This document shows positions 10,037 through 20,302 of a stretch of DNA of 40,972 nucleotides, in pieces. The stretch is taken from assembly GCA_001931875.2 (NCBI GenBank), contig MSJH02000047.1:1-40972 (forward strand). The letters are read 5' to 3'. A program made the translations under genes and the position numbers. Origin of the DNA: Byssochlamys sp. IMV 00236. Its lineage: Eukaryota; Ascomycota; Eurotiomycetes; Eurotiales; Thermoascaceae. Below the pieces are notes generated by a model. It was given only the letters and a program-made list of their open reading frames with translations, did no database searches and was not told the DNA's origin. Each line of letters starts with the position of its first letter. Within the stretch, counting starts at the first letter, position 1.

Positions 10037-10848
10037 ATGTCAAATACATCAGAACTTACAAGAGAACCAGAGACACCCAAGGATTTTGCTGATATAGTTG
10101 ACGATGCAGAGATTTGGGCTGTTGATCCTGGTATATCAACTATCTTTACTGCAGTAGACTCTACAGGAATGAACGTATTAGAACTACAAGCTTGGAAGAG
10201 TATTATCATTTATGTGGTTACAGTCTTGCTACAAGAAGACGAAAAGAACACCAAGAGTGTCATTTAGACGAATTTAAGTATATTGGTGAATTACCTACTT
10301 TAAAAGCTGCAAGCTTGACCTCATTCTTACTAGCTGCCTCTACACGTCTTCAAAGCTATCAAAGAACCCAAAACTACTACTATCAAGATAAATAGTGTGT
10401 CACTCTCTTACATGGGACGTATGTTAACAAAGTTTTGTATGGAATAGCCCTCAAAAGTTCAAATTCAAGACTTATATCAACAAGCAAAAAGGAACTCAAG
10501 AAATTGTTAAAAGACTCTTTGACAACAGCAAAAAGTATGGCATATCAAGTACAGTTGGCGCTAAACACCAAACCAGTCTAATGGAGAGGGACCGAATTTG
10601 CTTATGTTGACGAGTATTTAACAGGTTTCTATTGCTGGATCAAAATGAAAAGTACATTCTGTTCTCAAGTATGAATCTTGTGGTAGATTGTGGAATCGCA
10701 ATGTGAGTAGTGCATTAAATATATATGGTATCTTTGTTTACAAATTAAAGCATGACAATGAAAACCCTCCTTCCTTCAAAAGAACAACGATGCTCCTGGG
10801 TTTAATGCGCTGTCTATAACGGCAGCGCATTCCTTAACACCTCGGTAA
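10037..10848 (+). pseudogene. Fanzor-like nuclease pseudogene, copy 2 (C-terminal half)
   Basis: Pieces of one protein in order but in different frames. First is the RuvC-I block AEIWAVDPGISTIFTAVDST (Asp codon 10124-10126). After a one-base shift near 10165 come LEEYYHLCGYSLATRRRKEH, then PTLKAASLTSFL, with a stop at 10393. Next, FKTYINKQKGTQEIVKRLFD, then KKYGISS, with a stop near 10606. Then ESCGRLWNRNVSSALNIYGI and KLKHDNENPPSFKR, and after another shift NNDAPGFNAL to a stop at 10846-10848. The usual C-terminal motif is C-x-x-C-G followed by WNRD; here the first Cys is Tyr and the catalytic Asp is Asn (10700-10702). The N-terminal half is absent. Clearly dead, and of a different subfamily from copy 1. 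Confidence 0.78.
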
Positions 10849-10891
10849 GTATAAAGTAAATAATACTTTTTTTTTTTCATTAGTCTTGTAG

Positions 10892-12466
10892 TTAAATGTT
10901 CCAACACACCATTCTACCAGATGCATTACCCGTCAACAAGGTCGGATTAGCTGTATTAGGATGAAATTGTATGACACTTGGAATGGCTGTGATATGGTCC
11001 TCATCATATAATTGAATTAGCTCTTTGCCATTCATTCCTGAATAAATATCTACTGTTTGACCCATATTGCCAATAACAAAATGTTGGTGCTCTAATCCAT
11101 GATACTTGTTGTAATTCCATCGCGCTCTGAAGTTAGTCACCCATCTAACATATTATTAATACCAGACCATATATGCCACATTTATATTACCTTCCAGTAT
11201 GATTGTTGTGAGGAATAGCGCTCTTTAGGTTCAATTCCTTCTTGTCTTTGCTTAGTTCAAACAATCTGATATAATCATCATAGGAGGTAGTAGCCAATAT
11301 ATCTCCATTAGGTGACCAGTAACAGCTTGTGACGGAGTATCCATGATCAAATGACTGCAATGGGTCCTTTTTCAACTTTCTTTTATCCCAGACGGTAGCC
11401 GTCCGATCGTTCGATCCCGCTGCAAGTAAATCTTGATGAATCGGATTTATGTGGATGCAGCCAATCTTCTTCTCTCGTAGTGTATAAACCTTGGGGTTGC
11501 CTCCTTTTCTTTTATCTACGCATGCTACTTCACCATCTGAAGTAGAAAACCAAATCTCTTTTTTTCTTAATATTCGCAATTCTAATTATTCTTGGAACTT
11601 ACCAATTGTCCATCCTGCTGTATGTCAAACGATGTGATCGGGAAGTGATCTGATCCTAAATCGAGTGTTTCAAACTCTGCCTTGTTCATATCAAATATCT
11701 TGACAAGTCCATCATAGGATGATGTTATCAACTTGGTCTGATCAAAAGGATCAAACTTGATATCTGTAGCTGTTCTTGTATGTGGTCTATAATTGTATAC
11801 AACTGGTCCTCCATCTTCATCTTGTCCTTCAATATCCCAAAATCCTAAATATCCTTCTACATCAATGGCGCAGCCCAATAGCTTTGCATTCGAAGGATGA
11901 AATCTATAGAGAAAATGAGCCAATGTCACTCACTTCATTACCAATTTCTTACGCGCAGCCATTGATACGATTAGGCGTCACCTTGACCGTCGTCCAGTCA
12001 TGCTTGATCTTTAGTTCCTTTAATTGGTCTGCCAATGCTTTATCATTGACATCATCTTCTGTCTTTACCGTAGGCTCAATGTTTGGTATGAGAGCACGTT
12101 TCATCAGTGTCAACAGTTTTTCATGCTCTTGTTCGTCCAAACTTTCGATCGTCTTTGGTCCTTCTCTCTCAGTTCTTGTCTCTTCAACATTCTTTTCAGG
12201 ACTCTTGCCTCGAAGACGAGCAGAGACACGAGTAGGTTGTTGTGGCTCCTTTTTAACAGCGGGTGATCTCTTTTTGTTGCTGGTTGTTGTCTTGGTCTCT
12301 ATCTTTCTGCGTTTAATACCCAATGAAGGTATATCCAGTGTCTTTAACAATTCTTCGTTAGCTCTTTATTGTTTTATATTAGACTTTTTAGTTTAAAGGC
12401 TTTGCATTATTGTTATTACTTTATGTTTTCAAGTCGTTTCTTTTCGTATTCGGATAAATTAGGCAT
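10892..12466 (-). CDS. CMR1: CMR1/WDR76-family WD40 DNA damage-binding protein
   Basis: Five exons: 12420-12466, 11953-12363, 11603-11903, 11191-11555, 10892-11144; joined 1377 nt, 458 residues. The N-terminus MPNLSEYEKKRLENI, an NEELLKTLDIP helix and RVSARLRGKSP are typical of CMR1. WD40 blades follow, with DVEGYLGFWDIEG, SSYDGLVKIFD, STSDGEVACVDKR, GSNDRTATVWDKR, TTSYDDYIRLFE and the last strand GNASGRMVCW. In yeast Cmr1 associates with chromatin and relocates to foci under replication stress; WDR76 acts with CUL4-DDB1 in animals. The intron before IWFSTSDGEV uses an acceptor AAAAGAG after an A run, the only one that keeps the frame. Confidence 0.9.
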
Positions 12467-12575
12467 TATGAGTTTGTACTTTTATTATGAGTATTTTTTT
12501 TTTCTACTACGAAAAAAAAAAAAGAAAAAAAAAAGATAAAACAATGGTGTTTTTGACGCGTTGTGTGACTATTTT

Positions 12576-15500
12576 TTACAAGAATCCAGATTCTTGCAAT
12601 AATCGAGTGATCTTTTCATCATCCCTTTCCCTTGGTTCTATCTTTAAACTTTCATTATACAATTGCTCTTCATCCCTTGTACTTAGTAGGTTTGCTTTAA
12701 TAAATTCTTGTATCTCTTCTACAGGTTTTAATTGGTATAAAGAAGATTGATACTGTTGAATTTCACGAATCACTTCGGCTGTCTTGGCTCTTTTAGCAAA
12801 ATTGATCAACTCCTTGTTCTTTTTGAGCTCGTTTGAATTACCATCCTCGATAAATGTAAGATCTTGTAGATAAATACCCAAAAATGGAATACAAGGTGGA
12901 TTGACGGAATGAATAAGGGCTCTGTATTCTGTAAAATTTCGGTTGGCACCCATGATCTTACGGATATGTTGGAGTATCTGATTTGTCCTGGCTCCCACTG
13001 CTTCCCATGTACGTTTCAATCGTCCGACCGAACTGTTATCAAATGCAGACAGAATGGCCATACAGGTATTAAAGTTATTGAGTGTACGACATTTTTCTGC
13101 GACTTGCACCCAGTATTTAATCACAATACTTCGCTTCTTCATATCATGTTGACTCAAAATCACATCCGAGACCCAAGAAGTGACCTGATTACAGTACTCG
13201 ATGGATGCACGGATGTTGACCGCGACCGTGTCATCTTCTCTTGACCATGCCTTGTCTAAACACTCGATCGGTCGGATCGCACTGTAGAGCTTAAAGTCCA
13301 TAATGGTTAACTGTCGTGCAATTTCCAAGGCATCAATGTCTAGCAGCTTTACGCGTTTTAGATTCTTGGGTACAATAGGCTCAGGTGGAGCAGGTAAAGT
13401 GAGAATCATCTTCTTGAGCCCAACGTTATCAACAGCAACGCCTTCTTTTCTTTTCTGAATCAAGGATTCGAGCTGTCCGTTGGAAAATTTGAGGGTATTC
13501 TTGATGTGAGTCTGTGTAAACTCCATGAGACGGTCAAGCAAGATACTATCATCTTCGTTGTAATACAGTTCAAGCCAATTCTTGAGTACGTTAAACACAC
13601 GTAACCGCACCAGCTTCAGCTTCTTTTCTTCCCAGATCTTTTCTTCTTCCTCAGTCAGTCCTTCAGGACATTTCAGATTATATCTTGCCTCGAGCAGATC
13701 CAAAAGTTGCACAGAGGTACAAAATGATCGGTAAGTCAGCAGGAAGGTATTGATAAAGTTCATGTCAAAATAGTCATGCATCGTCAGTCGTTCCACTAGA
13801 GCAGGTAGTGTGCCTCCTTTAACGTTGCCTTCCATATTGAATACAATGTCGTTGGGTCCATAATCGTGCTTTAAGAAATCCGGACGCTCGGTCGTCACAG
13901 GTTTACTTCCGACGACTTCCAAGGGCGCATCGTCCCCAAAGAATTTCTTGATCTTGTCCGACGACGGTGTTGTCTGTGATCGCTGGATCACAGGCGGTTT
14001 AGTAGAAGATTGTACGACCTCGGATTGATGCCTCTCTAACGGAACGACCGCTGTTGGTACTATCTCTTCTTCTCCTTCTTCCTCCTCCTCTAAAATGATT
14101 GATTCCTTCTTCTGTTCTGTCGTTTTTTTCGCTGACTGTGTAACCGAAGCCATACTGTTGCTCCTACTTCGATCTTTGGTTGCCAGATGCAGTACACTGG
14201 AACATATCTGCTCAATAGGATCAAACAGGGCAACTGCAGCTTCCTTTGTCTCTTCAAGTGAAATTGAAAAATCCCTGGTGTATTCATTTGTGAGTGCCTG
14301 GAGCTTGATGAAGAGTAAGCCAAGGGCATCGGCAAGAGCCCGCTTGCCCTGCTTCAAGTCATTCATTTCGGAGTGATCAAGCACGTTGCTAAAGTCCGTG
14401 TCGTCCAAATAAGCCAAAAAGAGGCCGGTTTGATTAGACAAGTTTCGGAAATGTGTGAAGAGCAAGACGATAAGTGAGTATTTGTCTTCACCTGACCAAC
14501 CATTGACGCACGTCATGATCGTCTCTGCTGAATCTTGAATTGAAGTACCCATCGTCTCGAGGTTCTCTGCTAAATTGAGCTGTAGACTGTACCGGTTGTT
14601 GAGCATCATATCCTCCTTTTTGGCATCCAAAAAATTAAATTGTGGATCCGCAGGTATTAATGGTATCACCAGCTCTTGACAAGTGGATACAAAATGTTTC
14701 ACCATACTTAGTAGCTCGCTGCATTCCGCCAAGATGCGCTGATCATCCTGAGCTGCTTGGGCTGACAAGATCAACTTGGACATACAGGCCATCATTGTAC
14801 GATGGTGAGTACGAAGACTACTGTGTGTGCGTATATAGATGGAGTCCTTGTCGATGGTGTTGGAAGAAACGAGCATGTATCGAATTGCATTCACAATCTG
14901 TGCTGCATGAGTTGGGTAAGTGAATTCTTGTTCACATTTGACGGCTGTGATCAATTGATGAATGGTGAGAGTAATGTAATAAAGTAGCTTTTGCCAATCT
15001 AATGATTCATTCATTTCTTTTTCTTCAGGTATGGATAATGTAGATGCTTTTGATATCTACACCAAATCAAAAGTGTAAGTTACTGTCCTAACCCATTAAT
15101 TTTTTTTTTATTTACAAGGCTGGGCGTTTCAGGATATAAGTAGCTGCTCGTTGCTTGTGATGTTCTGGCTGTATAAGTTGAAAAATAGTGCGCCTATGAG
15201 TTACATAAATTAATTAACACACGTTTTTAAAATCACAAAAAAAAAATTGTTACATCTTTGGAAGCTAATGTGCTTTGGTCAGACCATCGATAGTCATCTT
15301 CATCCTCTTCGTTGGGTGGATCAATCCTCATCTCCCCTGTAGCTATATTATAGTAATAGGTATCATCACCATCCTCTGTTCTCTGTAATATCCAATTGGA
15401 TGTATTGTTGCTTAATAAACTAAGTCGATATTCTGTATTTCGTTTTCTAGGTGGTGCTTGCATTGGAGGTGGTGGTGGCTGAGGTTCTAATATCGCCTCT

Positions 15501-15765
15501 TCTTCTTCTTCTTCTTCCACTTCAATAATGCGCACATAGTTACTAGGAAACCAGCCTCTCATTCCTTTACACCTTTTTAAAAAGATAAATTTTCATGTTT
15601 GTAATCATAATAAAGGAAATGAACTTACAGTCCATCCCACCAACCAGAAGGTAATTTAGTTAAAACGTCAATGTAATCATCTTGATCAAAGGAGAGAGAA
15701 GAAGGGTCATTTGACTTGAAAGGGTAAAGTGCTTGAACTCTACATAAAATAGGTACTTCTGTCAT
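12576..15765 (-). CDS. CDC25-like Ras guanine-nucleotide exchange factor with SH3
   Basis: Four exons: 15629-15765, 15254-15572, 15116-15193, 12576-15056; joined 3015 nt, 1004 residues. Domains in order: an SH3 (residues about 5-60, ALYPFKSNDP ... GWWDGL, CKGMRGWFPSNYV) split by intron 1; a Glu/Pro-rich linker; a WW-like segment (about 105-132, NWILQRTEDG ... YYYNIATGE) whose second Trp is replaced by Ile; a long helical region; a RasGEF N-terminal (REM) domain from about 575 (GGTLPALVERLTMHDYFD); and a catalytic CDC25 domain at about 745-955 (FNTCMAILSAFDNSSVGRLK and RALIHSVNPPCIPFLGIYL). It should load GTP on Ras at the membrane, upstream of cAMP or MAPK signalling. Stop codon 110 bp upstream of the CMR1 start, same strand. 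Confidence 0.93.
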
Positions 15766-16117
15766 ATAATTCGACTATGTAAAGGGTTATATTTAAAAAA
15801 TATATATAGGGAAAAAAAAAAGAGAGAGAACAATAGGTTCTATTTTTCACGCTGAAGTGCAACAGAAATAAACTCCACAGTCATTTCCGAAATTGATATG
15901 CTGTGTAACATATAAAGTAAGCTTATTTTATTAGGTAAAGCTAAAACTGTCCCGAGTTCGAATCTAAACAGTGTATGAATATAGTTGATGTCCTTTTATT
16001 TACGAGTATTAAGAAGAAGAAGAAAGGGGGTAAAATGATATAAAAGAGGGAAAATGTATTAAAATGGTTAATGGTTGAAATTTTGTGTTATGCTTTTTCC
16101 ACGTGCTGAAATGTATA
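15766..16117. promoter_or_regulatory. Intergenic between RasGEF start and MFS stop
   Basis: 352 bp containing the RasGEF promoter side and the 3' flank of the transporter. A Pol III B-box-like GTTCGAATC occurs at about 15955, but the pairing bases for a tRNA T-arm are absent. Nothing else recognised. Confidence 0.4.
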
Positions 16118-17713
16118 TTAATAGCCTGAGAATGCGCGAATTTTGGACCCCTTGATTTTCATGAGCAGTAATAAAAATGCCCACACAAAATTAAGCATAC
16201 CAAAGAAAAAGGTAACCCATCCTGGACCAACTGCGGCCGTCATGGGGTTAGCTATTAAACTAAGTACACAGGACCATATCATTCGCACTAAATTAGCAGC
16301 AGCTGTTACACTCGCACCACGATCAGATACTGCATCTACCAGGTACGACATGGCCGGGTTAAAGATTTGAACCATAGCAAAGCATTGAACACCAAACATT
16401 ATAATCGATACCCACACGCTCCAACCAAACTGAACCGGCCATCCCCATAAAAAGAATGAGAGTGGGTTTAATATAAAGGCTGCTGGCCAAACATTAGGTG
16501 CCAATCGATCTTCTGGTACGGCTATACCCCCTCGTTTGGCTCGCGCACGGTTCAGAAAGAAATCAGATAATTTACCAGAAAACAGGGATCCAATGACTTC
16601 ACCAAGCCCCGGTGATATGAATGTCAAGCCAATCAGTCCAGAGCTTAAACCATATACAGATGTGTATAAGGGTGGAAGCATATTCTCAATGGCAAACATG
16701 CCTCCAAATGCAAATCCAGTAGCCATGGAAAAGATCAAGACGAAAGGATGTCTCAGTAAGGCCTATTTTATGGTTAGCAATATTCCCCTTTAAATATAAA
16801 ATAAACTTACAAGTGATGCGAGTGGGTTCATTGATTTTGATTCAACGACTGTTAATTGTTCGTCTAATGTTGCTGGTGTCGTCTCACCCTTCTTTTCAGC
16901 GTATTCTTCTTTTCCCCACACACTTTCTTCTCTATATGTCTCTTCCATTGCAAAAAAGACCAAGAGCAGAATCAAACATCCAAAGACAAACAATAACCAA
17001 AACACAGATCGCCATCCCCATCTTTCAACTAAATATCCTCCAATGATCGGTCCAAACAAAGGTCCTGCAAACTGTCCTGTAAAATAAATGCCCAATGCAT
17101 TGCCTCTTTCATGAACTTCGTATACATCTGCTACTGATCTACATAAATATATCACTTCCTGTCGTACCGCTTTTTTATTTTATTTGGACTTACCCTGCAC
17201 CAATAGCCCAAGCTGAAGAGATACCTGTAGCTTGCAGTATTCGCATACCAAGTAACACATAGATGTCATTGGCAAACACAGCTGCAAGTGAACCCACGGT
17301 ATAGATCACAATTGAAAAGAAATAAACAGATCGACGTATCTTCCAATGATCACTGATGCTACTATAAAATATGGGCTTTTTTTTTACTATGAATATCAAT
17401 CGATTTAAGAGAAAAAGAAAACTTACAGCAATTCCCATAAATAGCATGTACACTGAGTTACTAAGGGTTACCATAATACTTGGACTGTCTAATTCTACTG
17501 TAACTGCTTCTAATGCTGGTAACTGATAACGAAATGAATAAACATGGTATATCAAATGAAGAGATACGTTACATAGATGGTAGAGCAAAAGCCAGGAATA
17601 ATGGCAATAAAGCACACAAGACTTAACAGCAGTCGTTTACGCCATGCAGGCAGTAACCGTGGGTCTTGAGTTACGGGTATCTTTATTCTAAATAATGTTT
17701 CTAAATATTTCAT
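16118..17713 (-). CDS. Major facilitator superfamily transporter, DHA1 drug:H+ antiporter type
   Basis: Five exons: 17573-17713, 17427-17522, 17194-17375, 16811-17138, 16118-16762; joined 1392 nt, 463 residues, about 12 hydrophobic segments. The loop between segments 2 and 3 has SDHWKIRR, matching MFS motif A (D-R-x-G-R-R type). The segment with GPLFGPIIGGYLVERWGWR is the antiporter motif region, and AIGAGSVADVYEVHERGNAL is typical of fungal DHA1 proteins near the QDR/AQR1 branch. A hydrophilic loop with EETYREESVWGKEEYAE divides the halves. Substrate cannot be deduced; plasma-membrane drug, polyamine or weak-acid export is the family expectation. A candidate X-box lies about 285 bp upstream. 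Confidence 0.9.
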
Positions 17714-18097
17714 AAGTAAAAAAAAAAAGAGAGAGAAACAGAGAGAAAAAAAAATTTTATCTTGTTATCTTTTTTTTTTTTTCTGCAAAAGCGAAACGCT
17801 GAGTTAATATTCCACTCAATCTGTTTAGCCCCTGATTTCTCCAAAGCAATAACCCACATCTTGTACAAATATCAACAGAAACATCCTTTTCTTCATATAA
17901 AAAGAGGACAAAATAAGTGATAGAAGTTTCAGGAATATACAGAAATATCAAGTTACATAAGGTATAAGGTTCTTGTAACTCAGTCTTTATTGCTTGTCAC
18001 CATAGCAACAACTTACGACAGTACATCATGTATCTATTTTTAAAAAAGACTTACTCTATCCATTATGTTTACAAAGAATTAAAATTTAGGGCACTCT
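17714..18097. promoter_or_regulatory. Promoter region of the MFS gene
   Basis: 384 bp between the transporter start and the ADCK1-like stop. Immediately upstream of the transporter start is an A/G-rich plus-strand stretch, so its leader is C/T-rich. It contains the X-box-like site listed separately. No RNA gene seen. Confidence 0.4.
17996..18009. promoter_or_regulatory. Candidate RFX X-box
   Basis: GTCACCATAGCAAC fits the RFX consensus GTNRCC-NN-RGYAAC at every fixed position. In yeast the RFX protein Crt1/Rfx1 represses DNA damage-inducible genes through X-boxes. Position, upstream of the MFS start and past the ADCK1-like stop, favours the transporter as target. A 14-bp degenerate match can occur by chance. 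Confidence 0.3.
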
Positions 18098-19889
18098 CTA
18101 ACTCGATTTCACTTGTTCAATCTCTTGTTTCCAAAGCAGTAACCACTTTTCTCTAGTCGACGACTGCACTCTGTATGCCCACAAAGCAAACTCGAGAAGT
18201 TCATATTTCCACCAGGCCACCACTAAATTTTTGAAAAGCTCCCAAGCAGCAGAGAGTGTCAAGGCACTTTGAAGACGATGCAGCAGATTTATTTTTTGAT
18301 CTATCCAAACCGCTTCTGCGCAGTAGCGGCCCATGAGAGCGTAAGTCATATATTTGTCCTTGCTCTTTCTTAGGTTTTCGTCAAGGCTGCGAAGAAGATC
18401 ACTTGTCTTTAGAAGTAATACCACAATACGCGGCAGAGTCTCGAGAATATCGTAAATGCGATTCAGAAAATGCTTTGCACGACCAGACACTCGGCTGATC
18501 TCCGTGATCGTTCGATCAGACGAAAGACTGGCGGATTGGATCGTCGACCATTCCCGTCCAGTCAAGAGAGAAGCAAAGAGCCGATGCGACTCTGGTCGAC
18601 AACCCACGCGGAGTGAGTATTTACGTATACCTTCTTCTTCGCCTCGAATTAACGATGTCCACAGGTGCGCATAATCAGTGCGTAATTGGTCAGTGAGGGT
18701 TCGGTACAGCCCGTGGTCTAAGAGAACAACATCAAAATTGTAAGGATGAGTTCGGGTTCTTTTGGCAGGTCGAATAAAGATATTGCCAGGATCTATTGCT
18801 TCAATATGAGAACGTGAGCTGACACTATAGAATTGTTCTTACGTGGATCGCAGTGTACAAATCTACAAGCAATAAGTATATGTCAACATGCCGTCACTCT
18901 ATTTACCCATCAATAAACATCATTTTTGAAAAGATGTTTGTTATCTCTGTTGACACCGCACTCGAATCGATATGATGTTTTTCAAGATATTCCAAGTCGT
19001 CCACTCGTGCTCCGTCAATAACTACACAGCTGTTAGTTCTTTCTTCTTTATTTTTTTTTAGATATTTACACTCCATGCAGAGAATTCGCCTTTTGGCCCA
19101 AATGATATTTGGAATCACTAGTGCTGTTGAGCAGTGTTCAAAATTCTTCTTGACCTGCAAGGCATTCGCAGCCTCATGCTCAAAATCGAGTTCTTGAGGT
19201 AGTGATTGCTCCATTTCTTCCATGATCCATTCAAAGCCAAAATCAGGAAATATGCGTTTGATGGTGTGAGTGATGAAGGAAACTGTCTGAAGATCAATCC
19301 TATAAAACTCATCTAGACGAGCATGTTGAAATTTGACAGCCACCCACTGTGATCCTAGACGTGCCTTGTGCACTTGGGCAAGCGATGCTACACCGATCGG
19401 CTGCCAATTGAATTCATCAAAGACGTCATCAAGTGATTGCCCGCAGTCATGCCAAAACATCGCTCGCAGATCCTCGGGCGTACTAGGGTCACAGCGATCC
19501 TGAAGGACAGCCAAGGTCGAAGTCCATTCGATCGGCAAGATGTAGTTCATTGTGGAGACATGTTGACCCAACTTGACATAGATCCCACCAAGTTTTTGAA
19601 GTCCTCTTAATACTCGTTGAGCAGATCGCAAGTGACATTGACTTTTGGCTTCGATGCATTCTTGTTCAGATGAGTACGATCTTGACTGTACCAACTTGTA
19701 ATCAGTAGCAACCTGTAGACCGATCCTGGCGGCAAGTCCTATACGTTGTGCAGCCGTCCAGATCAGTTTGGGACGATCATCAGATTCATACCAAATGAGA
19801 CCCATGCCTCCTGCAAGACAAAGTGACCATCTCCTATTTGGCTTTAGATAAAGCCTTTGACTGAATGCTGTTGTGAAAGGTCGAAACAT
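18098..19889 (-). CDS. MCP2: ABC1/UbiB-type atypical kinase, ADCK1/MCP2 group
   Basis: Four exons: 19070-19889, 18907-19021, 18843-18862, 18098-18792; joined 1650 nt, 549 residues. Family marks: Lys-x-Gly-Gln region GGIYVKLGQHVSTMNYILP, Ala-rich nucleotide loop IGVASLAQVHKARL, ATP Lys in VAVKFQHARL, catalytic loop FVHCDPHPGN and metal motif LLDHGLY. Order and spacing match animal ADCK1. The N-terminus MFRPFTTAFSQRLYLK with a hydrophobic stretch soon after fits mitochondrial inner-membrane targeting. Yeast MCP2 is linked to mitochondrial lipid homeostasis. The catalytic loop comes from a 20-nt microexon; skipping it would remove the active site, and automatic annotation could easily miss it. 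Confidence 0.92.
18843..18862 (-). other. 20-nt microexon encoding the kinase catalytic loop
   Basis: Flanked by AG (18863-18864) and GTAAGA. Joined to its neighbours it completes FVHCDPHPGN, which is near-invariant in this family. Both junctions and the family motif agree, so the exon is real even though it is very short. Confidence 0.85.
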
Positions 19890-20302
19890 TGATTGAGAGT
19901 GTGTGTATTCCTTTCAGCAAGTAAACAATAGAAAAATTCTAGCGCCGGTTAAACTGTCGGAAGTGTGGTTGTAATCGAACAAATCAAAGTATACTTCAAA
20001 GTGTATTGGGTTAAAGCGTGTTGGCTGTTTCCATTTGAGAAATACAAACAATTCAGTGCTCATTTCCCCCCACTTTTTGTTTGATTAAAAGCTTTGATTT
20101 CTTGATGAAAGAGATATATGTAGGCTTCTTAATTCTATGTGAAGACAGACAGACAGAGAGACAGAGAGAGAGAGAGGAAGGAGAGCAACATAGTGAAAGA
20201 ATAAAATGTGAAAAGTTGCTATTTATGTCAGTCACAATGAAGCTTGCCACTTTTCAATAGTTTTATTTTTTTTCTTCTCTTTATAAAAACATTGTTTATA
20301 AA
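19890..20302. promoter_or_regulatory. Divergent promoter region, ADCK1-like kinase / DEF1-like
   Basis: 413 bp between two divergent starts. A purine microsatellite (GACA and GA units, about 20144-20186) lies inside. On the plus strand TTTATAAAA sits about 20 bp before the DEF1-like ATG, probably too close to be its TATA box. No upstream ORF is evident. Confidence 0.45.

Noticed and set aside
11776..12396. 206-codon open frame on the plus strand
   Set aside because: It lies antisense to CMR1 coding exons, lacks a normal ATG start, and crosses a CMR1 intron; the minus-strand gene is well supported.
12150..12420. Possible separate Lys-rich gene at the CMR1 N-terminus
   Set aside because: It splices in frame to the WD40 exons and carries the CMR1-specific RVSARLRGKSP block, so it is the CMR1 N-terminus.
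15950..15975. Sequence GAGTTCGAATCT resembling a tRNA T-loop / Pol III B box
   Set aside because: The flanking bases do not pair as a T-arm and no acceptor stem, D-arm or anticodon arm can be drawn upstream.
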